DNA of 64,000 nucleotides from Sambucus nigra (taxonomy: Eukaryota > Streptophyta > Magnoliopsida > Dipsacales > Adoxaceae), in assembly GCA_949130495.1 (NCBI GenBank), contig OX422211.1, positions 447,710,219-447,774,218 on the forward strand, given 5' to 3'. This document shows, one piece after another, positions 10,840-21,997 of this stretch. The position numbers were made by a program, and so were the translations under genes. Every line of letters begins with the position of its first letter. The first letter of the stretch is position 1. Below the pieces are notes generated by a model that saw nothing but the letters and a program-made list of their open reading frames with translations, did not search any database and had not been told where the DNA came from.

Positions 10840-12990
10840 AGCTACACTCGGCTCGACCTTGAAGGTCTTGCTTAACGATCGAAAACAATTTATTCAATGC
10901 TTTTTGAGGTTGTAAGACTTTTTTTGTATTGGTCTTCATTTTTTTTACCTTGTGTGCCAGTCTAGTGTTGATCGATGTAATCCCAATAAGCCTGACTTCC
11001 CCATCCGAGAGTTAATGCCCCGAGTACGGCCTTTATGATCCCCCTCCCAAGGGGGAATTGTTTTCCTTTCGCTACTATCTTGTTTCAACCATATATGTGG
11101 CTTAATTTTCAATGATTTAAGGTCATGTAATTCATTTTCTCCATCCTTCGAATGGCTCCCCCAAGGTATGTGCCCACAATATGTTCGGTGATGTTCTTCT
11201 CTGCATGCATTACATCCAATTCATGATGCACCGAGTAACCCTTCAATAAGGAAAGTCAAATAAAATTGACCTCCAAGACCATGCCTTTCTTGTCTCAGTT
11301 TCATTCCTAATTGAGGTCTTCTTTTTCTTGGCATTCTTCGATTTAGAATTCTTGCATGGCATATTAGGTCCATAATTAGAATATTTACTCTCAATTTCTG
11401 AACCTAAAATTTTTCTCTGATATATCCTATATTCAACCCCACCTGGTAAAAAATTGGAACCTCTCTCAAATCTAAAACTATTATCGAAGGTTAAAAACCT
11501 CCTATGGGAATGGTATATAATATTTTCACTAGCTTTGAGATGTTAAGATTCAGTCTCCTCTCTACAAATAAGACACCCCAAATATCCTTTTCCTTCACAA
11601 TCAGATAATGTCTCATAAGTTGGGAAATCATGAATTGCCCAAATCAACATAGCTTTTAGCATAAACTCTTCTTTTTTACAAGAGTAAAATGCTTTCACAC
11701 CCTCTTACCGCAACTCATTTAATTCTTTTACCAAAGAATCCAAATAGACATCGATGTTTTCACTTGGTGACTTTGGCCCAGTTATTATCAAAGGCAATAT
11801 AGAAAATTCAAGCCTCGTACACTCAAAAGGAGGGAGGACAAGCGGTGCTAGGATCACTGGAAATACACTATAATTGGTGCTTAGATTTCCAAATGGATTG
11901 AAACCATTCATTGATATTGCCAAAAGAATGTTACTCTGTTTTCAAGAAAAAACAGGATAATCATAATTTGTCCTCTTCCAAATTATAGAATCAATAAGAT
12001 GACGCATGAGATTATCCCCTACTTCTGCCCTAGCATGCTAAGTCATTTCCACCGCTATCTATGGTGCGGTGAAAAATCGGTTCAATAAAGGACTAATGGA
12101 AAAATATTTCAATATTTTTTAAGGAACTTTTGAGAGTGTGACTTCCTTGCCAATAGATTGCACATACCTAGGTTCCTCGCGTATTGGACGTTGATTGATA
12201 TTTTCATACTCCTTTTAGTATAGTGTGCAGTCATACCTATAAGCATTAGTTGATTTATACTTTATTCCCAAACCTTTCAAAATATCCATCAGACTAGGAT
12301 ATATATATTTGGAAGCGTATACTGCTTAGGTAGAAAGCCCTTCACGCAATTCAGAATTTATGTCACGTTATTGCCAAATAAACCATATTGTTCTTCAAAC
12401 TATGCAAACCAATCATGGAAAGAAAAACTTTTCGGTCTTTTCAACAGCCAGGGTATAATAATTGGGACACCTTAAATTTTAAGCTTGATAGTCATCGTCA
12501 AGGTTTATCCTAATATCTTCATGAGCACCTGAACCTTTTACATCGTCAGTGACCTCATTTTCTTCCACTTCATGAAATCCATAAGCATCATCAACTAAAT
12601 ACTCTAACATATTATCTTCAACATTATCCTCCTAGACTTGTACATCTTCCACTTAATGAACTCCATAAGCATCATCAATATGTAAGGGAACATGCATTTT
12701 CCCGTGAAAATACCACAATCGATAACTATCTTGCATACCCCACCTAAGCAGATGTAGTTCAACTATTTTCCACTCAAACACCTTACCATTACTACAATGT
12801 GCACATAGACACAATAACTCTTTATCATTAAGATATCTCTTTTGTAAATTTTATAACTCATTAGCACCTCTATGATACTTACACCCTAGTCTATTTGTCT
12901 CACCCATCCAATCTTTGTATAAAGAGTATCCCATCAAAACTACTATGAACAATCAGCTATTATGAGTAAGAAGCATATATTCATCAATTA
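10840..12990 (-). pseudogene. CACTA TNP2-type transposase relic
   Basis: Read leftwards from about 12990, the N-terminal transposase-associated domain comes first: a DWM peptide, then CLCAHCSN and LLRWGMQDSYRLWYFHGK. A long degraded linker with acidic stretches follows. The 72-codon open part at 11705-11923 carries MNGFNPFGNLS, FPVILAPLVLPPFECTR, LPLIITGPKSPSENIDVYL and LVKELNELR, which is the core TNP2 block of En/Spm transposases. Around 11160-11260 a degraded counterpart of the LDVMHxEKN block is visible. Many in-frame stops and frame shifts show it is dead. It acts, in family terms, on CACTA termini such as that at 2789. Confidence 0.85.
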
Positions 12991-14429
12991 ATATCAACAA
13001 AAGTGTGAAAAATTCAAGGACACAAAGTTAGATACTAGAAAACCTAGTGCATTTGAAAGAAATGAATTTAAGTGGTGCGTTTGAACATGTTCGGTTTCAA
13101 TATTTCAAATTTTGAATTAAGTAATGCGTTTGAAAAAAAACTAGTGCATGAGATTTGAATCTGCCTAAACAACATATCAAAATATCAAAATAGTGCATGA
13201 GATTGTGCTGAAGTCTCACCCAAATATTTACTAATTTGGGTTCTGCAGATTGTGTTGTAGGTTGACATTTGATCACAATTTTCCTATTGTTAATTTGGGG
13301 TCACCGGATTGTGCTACTTATTAAACTATTGTGAAGTAGATTGGCATTTAAACACAAGTTTTCTATTTCTAGTATGGGGTCACCACCGTATACATATTGC
13401 AGGTATAATCTCTAGATTGGTCCATTAATTAACAGGATAAAATATAGAATTTTCAATTCAGTCTTAGAATTTTAGGTGATGCACTTAAATCAATCCTAAC
13501 CTTTAGTAAGCCCATCTCGTATCCAGTGTGTATTTTATATATACACGTTAAGAAATCAATTTTACTCAACATAAAGATGCAAAAAATTACTCTTATTATT
13601 TTATATATACATGTATGCATGCATGTATGTATGTATGTATGTATGTGTTACCTTGTTTGAAATAGTGAAGAACGCAGAGAATGCAGTGGTGCCAGTGTTA
13701 CACAACCCTTAACAAACAAATACACACCACACTGCAAATTGACACTAATAAAAACAAGAAATTATATACACACCACACTGCAAATTGACAACAACAAAAA
13801 GTGCAAATTAAATACACACCACACTCCAACAATAAAAACTACAAATTAAATAAAGAGATTCGATTGAAATCCATCTTAGTTTACATCATAATATTATGAA
13901 CCCATCTTAGTTTGCATCGTAATGTTGTGTTATGAGTTGAGAAATGATTGGAAGGACATGAGCATTTTCAATTGCATAATGCTAGGCTAATAAAATCCAC
14001 AAAAATAGTAATACACAAATTAATATATTTTCATCGAAATATCATTCCTACTATGTATTTTTTCTAGATGAGAATTTCTTTTGCATTAATAATCATACTT
14101 TCATAGATTGTATCAAACATTATATAGATTTCAAGTCCTAATTAAATTGTCACTTTCTTCTCCATATTTATTACTAATGATGTACAAATGTAAATACTTT
14201 CGTAGAAGTAACTGATTGGAGAAAAGTATCATAATTAAAAAATATGTTTCCCCCTCCCCTTGTATAAATGAAATTGGAATTATATATAAAAGATACACTT
14301 TGAGAAAACTCTATATCACAAGAACTCAATATTGGAACATTGTAAGACCATCAATGTTTTCATAGAAATATGAATTAAACCGTGTCTTAATCAAATTTCA
14401 CATAGTTTCTTTAAAATGGCGAGAGTTTT
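12991..14429. other. Non-coding stretch with microsatellite and short tandem repeats
   Basis: No coding signal. Visible structure: a diverged pair ending TGGGGTCACC (about 13265-13310 and 13340-13385), an ATGT microsatellite (13612-13646), three copies of an AATACACACCACACTGCAAA-type unit (13715-13830) and a pair of CCATCTTAGTTTRCATC repeats (13870-13930). It may contain the lost right part of the CACTA element. Confidence 0.5.
13612..13646. repeat. (ATGT)n microsatellite
   Basis: About nine near-perfect ATGT or ATGC units in a row. Confidence 0.9.
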
Positions 14430-14439
14430 TCCACTGACA

Positions 14440-15350
14440 AAAAGCAAAAAATATAGGATTCCCATGAAGTGATAATTTTAATAAACATGGTCTCCTTCTC
14501 AAAATTCAAGGGGACGCCTGCGATGATCGTCATAACTTTTTTGTCAACTTTGAGCTTCTTTAAACTTTTCTTTGATTAAACGTATTTTCTCAGTGGGTTT
14601 TTCTATAATATATGCTCCAAACATATGGTTTTCTCTATATTCATTCCAATAGAATACATAACAATTGGGTTTTCCATAGAGTGCTTCATATGGAGTGGCT
14701 TGAATATTAGCTTGATAACCGTTGTTGTAGGAAAATTCTGATAATGCCAAGTGATTGCTCCAATTTCCTACTTAATCTAATGCCTATGCTCGCAGCATGT
14801 CTTCTAAGGTTTGAATTAGTCGCTCGGAATGTCCATTGGTTTGGGGATGAAATGAGGTGCTAAGAATTAATTTAGTACCCATGGATTTTTGTAGACCTTA
14901 CCAAAAACATCGCACAAATTGAGGGTCTCAGTCAAATATAATAGATAAAGGAGTCCCATGTAATTTGACAATTTTTTGAATGTATAAGTTGATGAGTCGT
15001 TGAAGTGAATCAGTGGTACGCACTTTGAGAAAGTGAGTTAACTTAGTTAATCAATTTATGATTACCCAAATCGAATTATATCCTTGGGTTATTGGAGGTA
15101 ATCCACTAACAAAGTCCAGAGTGACATGATCCCACGTGCAGGCTGGGATTGGAAGAGGTTGCAAGAGTCCACATGGATGTTGGTGTTCAATATTGACTTT
15201 TTAACAGGTTTGGCAGTAAAGGTTTGAATGTCTCGTTTCATTCCTTCCCATCAATAATGTCTTTTAATTGCATAATACATCTTTGTGCCTAGATGGATAA
15301 TAAATGTGGAATGCTGACCTTCTTGTAAGAGTTCTTCTTTTATCTTGGAA
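14440..15350 (-). pseudogene. Gypsy integrase
   Basis: Read leftwards: a zinc-binding start (HYWWEGMKRDIQTF at about 15250), the catalytic core with a VDYL-like strand near 15110, SIIFDxDPQFVRCFW (second catalytic aspartate) near 14920, and the [20 protein letters not shown] block at about 14810-14870 with the catalytic glutamate in SERLIQTLE. The 68-codon open stretch at 14544-14750 gives LSEFSYNNGYQANIQATPYEALYGK, the signature C-terminal half. The protein breaks off in the GPY/F region at about 14430. It would insert the cDNA into the chromosome; here it is interrupted by stops. Confidence 0.85.
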
Positions 15351-15472
15351 TATGAAGGTACACATATTCGGTTATGAAATCGTATGCCATTTATAGGGTG
15401 ATATGTCCATTCTGCGCTAGCTTTTCCAAGCTCAATCCTTCGGCGTTAAGTAGTGATAAATTTGTCGGTGGC

Positions 15473-16900
15473 TTATTGCTCAATTATCTTCCTTTGAAGA
15501 GATGGGTATGATATGATGTTATGAAGTATAGTAGAGGTTTTATTTTGTAGATTATATTCGATAAATGTAAGCATGATATGATATACAAGTGTTCTGATTA
15601 GTCTTCCACTAGTTTTACGACATAGGGCATCGGCTACCCTGTTGCTTTTGCCTGGGTGGTATTGTAATTGGAAGTCGTAATCTTCTAAATATTCCATCCA
15701 TTTGTGTCGTTGCAAATTCAAATATTTTTAGGTCAATTTATATTTCCAACATTTAAGATCTAAGAATAATTAAAATTCTACCCCGTATATATAACATCGC
15801 CAAATTTTCAAGGCAAAAATTATAGAGGCTAATTCCATATCATGAACTAGATAATGACACTAGTGAATTTTTAGTTATCGTGACCCATATTCTACTACTT
15901 TTCCTGATTGCATTAGTACACATCCTAGCCCTTGTAAGGGAGAAACTATGTATACATCGTAACTCATAATACTGGAAGGTATTGTGAGTACAGGGGTTGT
16001 AGTTAAACATTCTATCAAGGTAAAGAAGGCTTGAGTACATTCTTAATTCCACTCAAACCGTGTATCCTTTGAGTTAATTTCATGATAGGTAATAGTCGAG
16101 AATCCTTCTATGAATCTTCGGTAATAACAAGCTAATCCTAAAAGACTGCAAACCTCATTTAAGGTAGTGGGTTGGTGCACTCCATAACTGTAATAGTTTT
16201 TACTGGGTCTACTTGGATTCCTAGTTCCGTAATAACATGACCTAAAAATTTTACCTCTTTCATTTGGAAGTCACACTTGCTCTTCTTGGCATACAACTAG
16301 TGACGTCATAAGATTTCCAATATGATTTGTAAATGAGTTTCTTGATCCTTTTCATTTTTTGAATATATCAGGATATCATCGACGAATACGATCACAAATT
16401 GGTCCAAAAATGTTTGAAATACTCGATGCATTAAGTCTATAAAAGCAGGTAGTAAGTCCAAAAGACATTATTAAAAATTTGAAGTGTCCATACCGATTTA
16501 TAAGAGTTGTTTTCGGCATGTCTTCTTCTTTTACCCTCAATTGATGATATCCGAAGCGTAGATTGATCTTCAAAAATAGCTTGGCTCCTCGTAGTTGATC
16601 AAATAGATCACCTATTATGGGTAAAGTTTATTTATTAGTGATCTAGTTTAATATACGGTAATGTATATATAATCTAAACGAACCGACTTTCTTTTTCATA
16701 AATAAGACTGGAGCACCCCAGATAGATGTACTTGGTCGAATAAACCCTTTGGTTAATAATTCATCAAGTTGGGTACAAAGTTCCCGTAGTTCTACAGGTG
16801 CCATTCGGTAGGGTGGCATAGAAATGGCAGTGATATTAGGGAAAAGATTGATTACGAACTCAATTTCTCTTGATGGGGTAATCCCAGGTAATTCTTCAAG
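15473..16900 (-). pseudogene. Gypsy reverse transcriptase and RNase H
   Basis: Starting near 16900 the RT N terminus is nearly continuous (SREIEFVINLFP, MAPVELRELCTQLDELL, GFIRPSTSIWGAPVLF). KINLRFGYHQLRVKEEDMPK at 16500-16573 is the KxDLxSGYHQ block with D changed to N. The catalytic FVDDILIYS box is at 16369-16386 and intact. RNase H ends in the open stretch at 15473-15721 with QRHKWMEYLEDYDF and YHPGKSNRVADALCRK, the classic RNase H tail. Frame breaks and stops between the blocks show decay. Confidence 0.85.
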
Positions 16901-17139
16901 AAATAAATCTTCATAATCGTTAACAAGTTTTAAAGAGTACGAGGATATACTTAAGAAACTCCTAGAACAGTGTCCCTAAAATTTTCTATTTTGTGTGGTA
17001 CAATTACGAAAGATCATTTTTTTAAGAAAACTCAATATATGCATTATTGGTGGATAAGGCATCTATACCAAATAGTACCCATTAGCATACTTATGGCAAT
17101 TTAATGATCTAAAGTAATGCGAATAAAATTTGATAAGGC

Positions 17140-17200
17140 CATAAACTTAGAACTAACAAATGAGTGAGATGATCCAAAATTAATTAATGCATGTGTCGTA
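17140..17200 (-). pseudogene. Aspartic protease active-site region
   Basis: ALINFGSSHSFVSSKFM matches the Gypsy protease block normally reading DSGAxHSFIS. The catalytic aspartate is replaced (INFGSS), so this copy would be inactive. Confidence 0.75.
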
Positions 17201-17401
17201 AGGTCATGAAATTAAACAGTACCTTCGGTAACATCGTGATTATCTGTTTTTGTTAATAGTAAGAAAGATTGGCCTTGAGTTGCATTGTTAGATATGGATC
17301 CTTGATTATCAGAGTTTCTTGGTGGGGATTAGGAACATATTTTCCTGGTGTGGCTGGAGGTCTTACCATGGTTTGTCATGGTTCAATGTTTTCGTCGGTG
17401 T

Positions 17402-18240
17402 TCATAACAGGTATGGGATTATAGTTAGGTTTACAAAGCTTGGGAAACTGGGTTTTAATGTGTCTAGGGGTATTGCATTCATAGCAACGAATGGTAGTAC
17501 CACTATTTTGATGGCGAATTTGGTTATATTACCACCCTTCATTAGGTTTAAAATTGGGGCGATTTCATATGAAAAGATTTGGTGAATTATTATTAGAATT
17601 ATTTCGGGGAAGAGGAAGATTATTACAAGAAGTTCCACTTGGAGCTGGGTCCTTTTCAGTGAGGTTGGCTATTTCGATCATTTTACCAAACTCACGAATT
17701 TGTAAGGGAATAATGGGGATTTTAATACTAGCTTTATGACCTCATTCAAAATGTTTACATATCTTAATATCTGTATTAATATATTCTTGAGCATAACGAG
17801 AAAGTTCTTTGAATTGGTCATCATATTCTGCTATCGTCATGTTGTACTATTGGAGTCCCAAAACTTCCACTATCAGCTGATCGCGTAAAGATTCAGAAAA
17901 GTACTTTTTGAAGAACATATTCTCAAATTGTGGCAATGTTAAGTTTTCCTCAATTTGGGTACGTTTCACTGATTGCCACCAATGATCAGCCATGCTTTCA
18001 AATAAGTAAGTAGCTAAATCAACTCGGAGTTCAGGTAGCATTCCTATTCCGTTTTGAACCTTTAGAGTTTGCCTAAATGAGCATTCATTTTTTGATGCTC
18101 CGGGTTTCCCATGAAATGTAGGGAGTCATTATCACAGAAATTCCATCAAATCGTTCATTTGTCAAACCTTTGTAGATAGGATTCTGATATGCTTATGTCA
18201 GTCTAGTGAGTTCTTGCAAACATTTGGCTTTGTTATCCAT
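17402..18240 (-). pseudogene. Gypsy gag with zinc knuckle
   Basis: The start is probably near 18240 (MDNKAKCLQEL), a little inside the primer site. The capsid-type retrotransposon gag domain is clear in the 64-codon open stretch at 17847-18041: YLFESMADHWW, then TLPQFENMFFKKYFSESLRDQ. A single knuckle follows near 17450-17490 as CYECNTPRHIKTQF, in which the last cysteine is replaced by F. Gag would form the particle and bind RNA. Shifts and stops interrupt it. Confidence 0.8.
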
Positions 18241-19114
18241 AGTCGTAGATGGATTGGTTGATGTAGATCTAGATCATGGTGTTGCTTTAACATTGTGAAT
18301 ATTTAAGATCCTAGAGAAATAAAGAATAATTAAAGCATAACGTATTCGCTAAACAATTTATGAAACAGAACGTGTTATATTAAAAGATCCTTCAAACTGC
18401 TACAAGGAAACTTTAGCACACTAGAACATAAAATTTGTCATTAAAACATCCTAACTTTTATGATTATATCCTAATCTACGATATTATTAGTAACGTAACA
18501 CTCCATTTTCCTCACACTTCCCTTTCACACATTCTCTCAAGTTATTTATTTTACAATGATCGTAAACCCTTTCAGTTATCTATCCTGCGTGAGGCATAAG
18601 TTATCCCTCCTCCTGATATTCTTCCACAAATTCCCCGGTACTTGTGTCAAATGATGATATGGTAGCATAGAGAGATGGTAGATTTGGTCCATAGTCATCG
18701 GGAGATACCTGTGGAGTTATACGCAGTTCTTTTCTCGATGCAACGTTCCATACTAAGTGAATTGATTGCTGTAAAAACTCTTAATCGTCGACAAACATCC
18801 AGCCTGTTTCATTGACTACTCTTCTCCTAATAGTAAACATTTCAATAGGTGATGCTTAATGTTTAGTGTTTCCACCTCCCGTTCTTGATTAATGTCCCTA
18901 ATTGACTTACATAATTTATAATAACCCTCTTGTCTCATAGTTTGGCTAAACTATTCTTGATCGACAGCATCGATGTTCAAGTAAATGTTATCCCATATAT
19001 TCATTATTGTAAGACAAATAATTAGTATCAAATAATCTAAAGAAGTTATAAAATCATACCATAACTATATTCCTAAATATGTCCTACATAGGAGTAGTAA
19101 ACCCGACACTCTTA

Positions 19115-19131
19115 ACCTAGCTATGATACCA
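19115..19131 (-). promoter_or_regulatory. Primer binding site (initiator tRNA-Met type)
   Basis: On the minus strand TGGTATCATAGCTAGGT starts three bases after the LTR end. The canonical form is TGGTATCAGAGC, so one base has changed. Confidence 0.75.
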
Positions 19132-19134
19132 TGT

Positions 19135-21340
19135 TGTCACATTCCGAATAGTCAGGAATGATTAAGGGCTGGGTTGATAGGTTAAACAAAAAAAATAGAG
19201 GTATAATTAAATAGTGGAAATAAAATAATACTGATAACAATAATTCTTCATAATAATAGTAGTATTACTCAACATTAGATAGGATATAGAAATACATTAT
19301 TCATTACATGTATTCTAGATAGAGGCACCATCTTTTATTACATACTTAATAAAAGGAAACAAACAAAATTAAAAGGTACAGCATGTGCTTTGGTACAACA
19401 TCAATTACATCCATTTATAAGTAGTACCATAGATTTGTGCAGGGTAGGGGATATGTTGCCTTCTTTAGGTACTGAGCCCATCTGGAATTTTAAAAACGTA
19501 ATCAAAATCGCCAAGTAGAGAATTCTCATCCTCTACAGTTTAAAGCATAATTTATGATGAGTCAGTATAAGAAGTTCAATATGAAAGTGGATTCAATGTC
19601 AGAAGAAGATAAAATTTTATTGGAATGATATTACTAAAAAGATAAAAATATCTGTCTAAAACTGGTAAAGGTTAGGGATGGTTTCTAAACAAATAACCCA
19701 TAATTATTCATTTCGATGTTTTAAGATAATAGACATACATATAACAAAATCAATTCAAATAAATTAGAGATAATCAATCCAGATACTGGAGATTATAGTA
19801 ATTGTGTTATGTCAATCACAGACATTCAGTATGATAGTAATAACTTGTCCCTCAATAATCTGAGTCCTATAGGCCAAAAAATACAGTCATGGGTATAACG
19901 AAAGATTATTCCTCGTCATAGTATATGCTATAATAGTTACGGGTAAAATTGCATCATATGAAATAGTATGATAGCATAATATCAGTATAAAAATCTAAAT
20001 CAATTATACGTAAATGATTTCACTAGTCAAATGAGTTCATCAATGAGAATATGATATAATGGGTCTATTATATAGTGATACCAACAAAAGAAGTAAACAA
20101 AAGCATTGCGTGAAAATATTACTGAACAGGAAATCACCTACATATTGTTAGGGTTTTCGAAATAGTTCCGTTGAGTTTCTTTAGGTCAAGGTGGAAGTCC
20201 GTGTAATTTTGTCAAAGAGACAATGTATTTATATGTAACAATAAGGTTTAAGGAATATTTTAAGTGTGGTAAAAGTTATAAAATTGCATAGTAAATAAAT
20301 GTCGTGGTTTAAAAAGAAAATAAAGCTTTGTTTTATTACTTGAGGTTCCTTAGATTATTAATATTGGTGCTAATTGACTTTTTTGTTCCTAATAATGTCA
20401 AAAGGATTTTGAAAAAGTTTGAGTTGAAAATACAAAAGTAGAAAAACTTTAGGGGTTTATGTGCAAAATATTTTAGAATTTTTCAAACTCCATTTTATGG
20501 GTTTTGTTGAATTGTCTTTCTGGTTATCCAAACAGAGCGTTATGATATACCATTTTGACCAAAAAATAGATAAATGGTTTGGAAATTTTTCGGAATTTTC
20601 TGATTGGTCACGCGTTGTCACGTGCAGAGTCTAACTATACATGCCTTGGATTTGACCTTACTCTCGCGCGTGGTATACACTTCATCCTCAATCTCTCAAA
20701 TTTTGAATTTCAGGTTTAAAACTTTGACCTTTAATTAAATCCTTTACATAAAACCATTTGAGGTGATTCAAAAGCCATTATTCTTAATATATCACGAGGA
20801 TTGCAAAAATATAACTTTTAAGGATTGAAGTTTACTCTAGCTCCTTTTTCATGAATTATAAAATCTAAAAAAAATCAGTTCAATATTTATGGATTTAGAA
20901 TGAAATTCAAACCATGGAAGTAATATGGTTTGGTTTCTGTGTGGATTTGGAACAAAATGGATTTGGTTTGAAGTCTAATTCATAATTTATAGAGAGAATT
21001 TTGAATTTGAAATTTGAAAAAACTCGATTTTTGTGCGTGTTAGCATACTATACTGAAATTAAATATTATAAATGAGTTGATATGAGTTTAAGGACAAGTA
21101 TTCCCACCTTGAAACTGGTTCAAGGCCGAAAACACCGAATCCGCCATTAAAGCTCAAGCTTTTAAGGTGTTTTTTGAATTTTTCACCTTAGCTTGGTATT
21201 TCTACATTAAATTTTACATGTAAAAGCATAACTGAATCCTAAACTAGTCCAGAAACTACTTGTATTTGAAAGAACTAAGTTTTAAGCATAAAATGTACTG
21301 ATTTCTTCTACACTAAGTGAGGCTTTATATAGGGGAGATA
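19135..21340 (-). repeat. 5' LTR of the Tekay-like element (right end unresolved)
   Basis: On the minus strand the LTR ends GGAATGTGACA at plus 19135, next to the primer site. Going right it is non-coding and AT-rich, with a core-promoter-like CTATATAAAG at 21323-21332. Its start should lie further right, but sequence homologous to an Ogre-like leader occupies 21560-21977, so the junction falls somewhere in 21340-21560 and the upstream part may be lost. No second copy is available to fix the ends. Confidence 0.55.
21323..21332 (-). promoter_or_regulatory. TATA box of LTR promoter
   Basis: CTATATAAAG on the minus strand, inside the LTR and followed by a plausible start region. It is the best core promoter match in this LTR. 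Confidence 0.5.
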
Positions 21341-21977
21341 AACATGGAGAATAAAATTAGAAAGTATGTACATGAAGGGTGGAGACTATACAAAGTATGG
21401 TGATAGATACAAAATGTGAGACATGTGAATATACACAAGTGAGAAAGAAATATGTGCAAAGTGAAAGAGTGACATATGAATAAGTGTAACTGAAGAAAGT
21501 ATGTGGATATATATGAGTGAGATAAATGTGGAAGTGCGTTCTAGTGTGACTAGGCATGGATATCTATAAGGGTTTTGTGAAACATGTGAGCAAGCATGAA
21601 GTTATATACGAGTGAGAAGAATGTGAGAGTGTGTTCTAATGTGACTAAGAATGGATAATCTATAAGTGTTATAAATCATGTGCAATTGAGAGTGTGTGGA
21701 GTAAAACATAGTGAATATATACAAACGAGTAAAGGGTAAAACATGATGACTATATATAAGTGAGTAGGGTGAAACATTTGATAAGAAGATGATATATACA
21801 TGTCATGAGAAAATAGCATGGTAAATATAAACATCGGGATAATAATGAGGCATGTACACAACATGTAAGTATGAGAATGAGAAGAGCAGACAAGGGGACA
21901 CATATGTACACATGTGGAAAGGTATTAAAGAAAAAAAAACAACACCCGTGTGAAATAGAGTCTAGCCCTTTTAAAAA
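21340..21977 (-). mobile_element. Ogre-like 5' leader, truncated
   Basis: Downstream of the primer site on the minus strand, the sequence GGGCTAGACTCTATTT matches GGGCTTGACTCTATTT at 62855 in the plus-strand copy. A region rich in CACACA and TATATA follows and resembles 62870-63060. It is cut off before any coding domain by the neighbouring Gypsy LTR. Confidence 0.6.
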
Positions 21978-21996
21978 GTCCCAAACGGATTCACCA
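21978..21996 (-). promoter_or_regulatory. Degraded Ogre-type primer binding site
   Basis: The minus strand reads TGGTGAATCCGTTTGGGAC, against TGGCGACTCCACTGGGGAC at 62821 in the second copy. The flanking bases (GACACAG before, TTTTT after) also align. This fixes the orientation of the LTR to the right as a 5' LTR on the minus strand. Confidence 0.75.
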
Positions 21997-21997
21997 C

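Larger units (their letters stand above)
14430..19134 (-). mobile_element. Tekay-like Gypsy element, interior without 3' LTR
   Basis: On the minus strand the order is primer site (19131), gag, zinc knuckle, protease, RT, RNase H and integrase, the Gypsy order. The integrase stops around 14430 and neither polypurine tract nor 3' LTR follows, so the left end has been deleted or replaced. The 5' LTR lies to the right from 19135. Domain peptides resemble plant chromoviruses such as Del/Tekay. Stops in every domain make it inactive. Confidence 0.85.

Noticed and set aside
13000..13700. TAGTG occurrences as the right terminus of the left CACTA element
   Set aside because: None is preceded by the complement of CACTATGCAAAAAAC or surrounded by the GTCACGGACTTTG subterminal motif.
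17319..17585. Plus-strand ORFs at 17319-17739 and similar ones over gag and integrase
   Set aside because: They are antisense shadows of the minus-strand retrotransposon genes, with no independent support.
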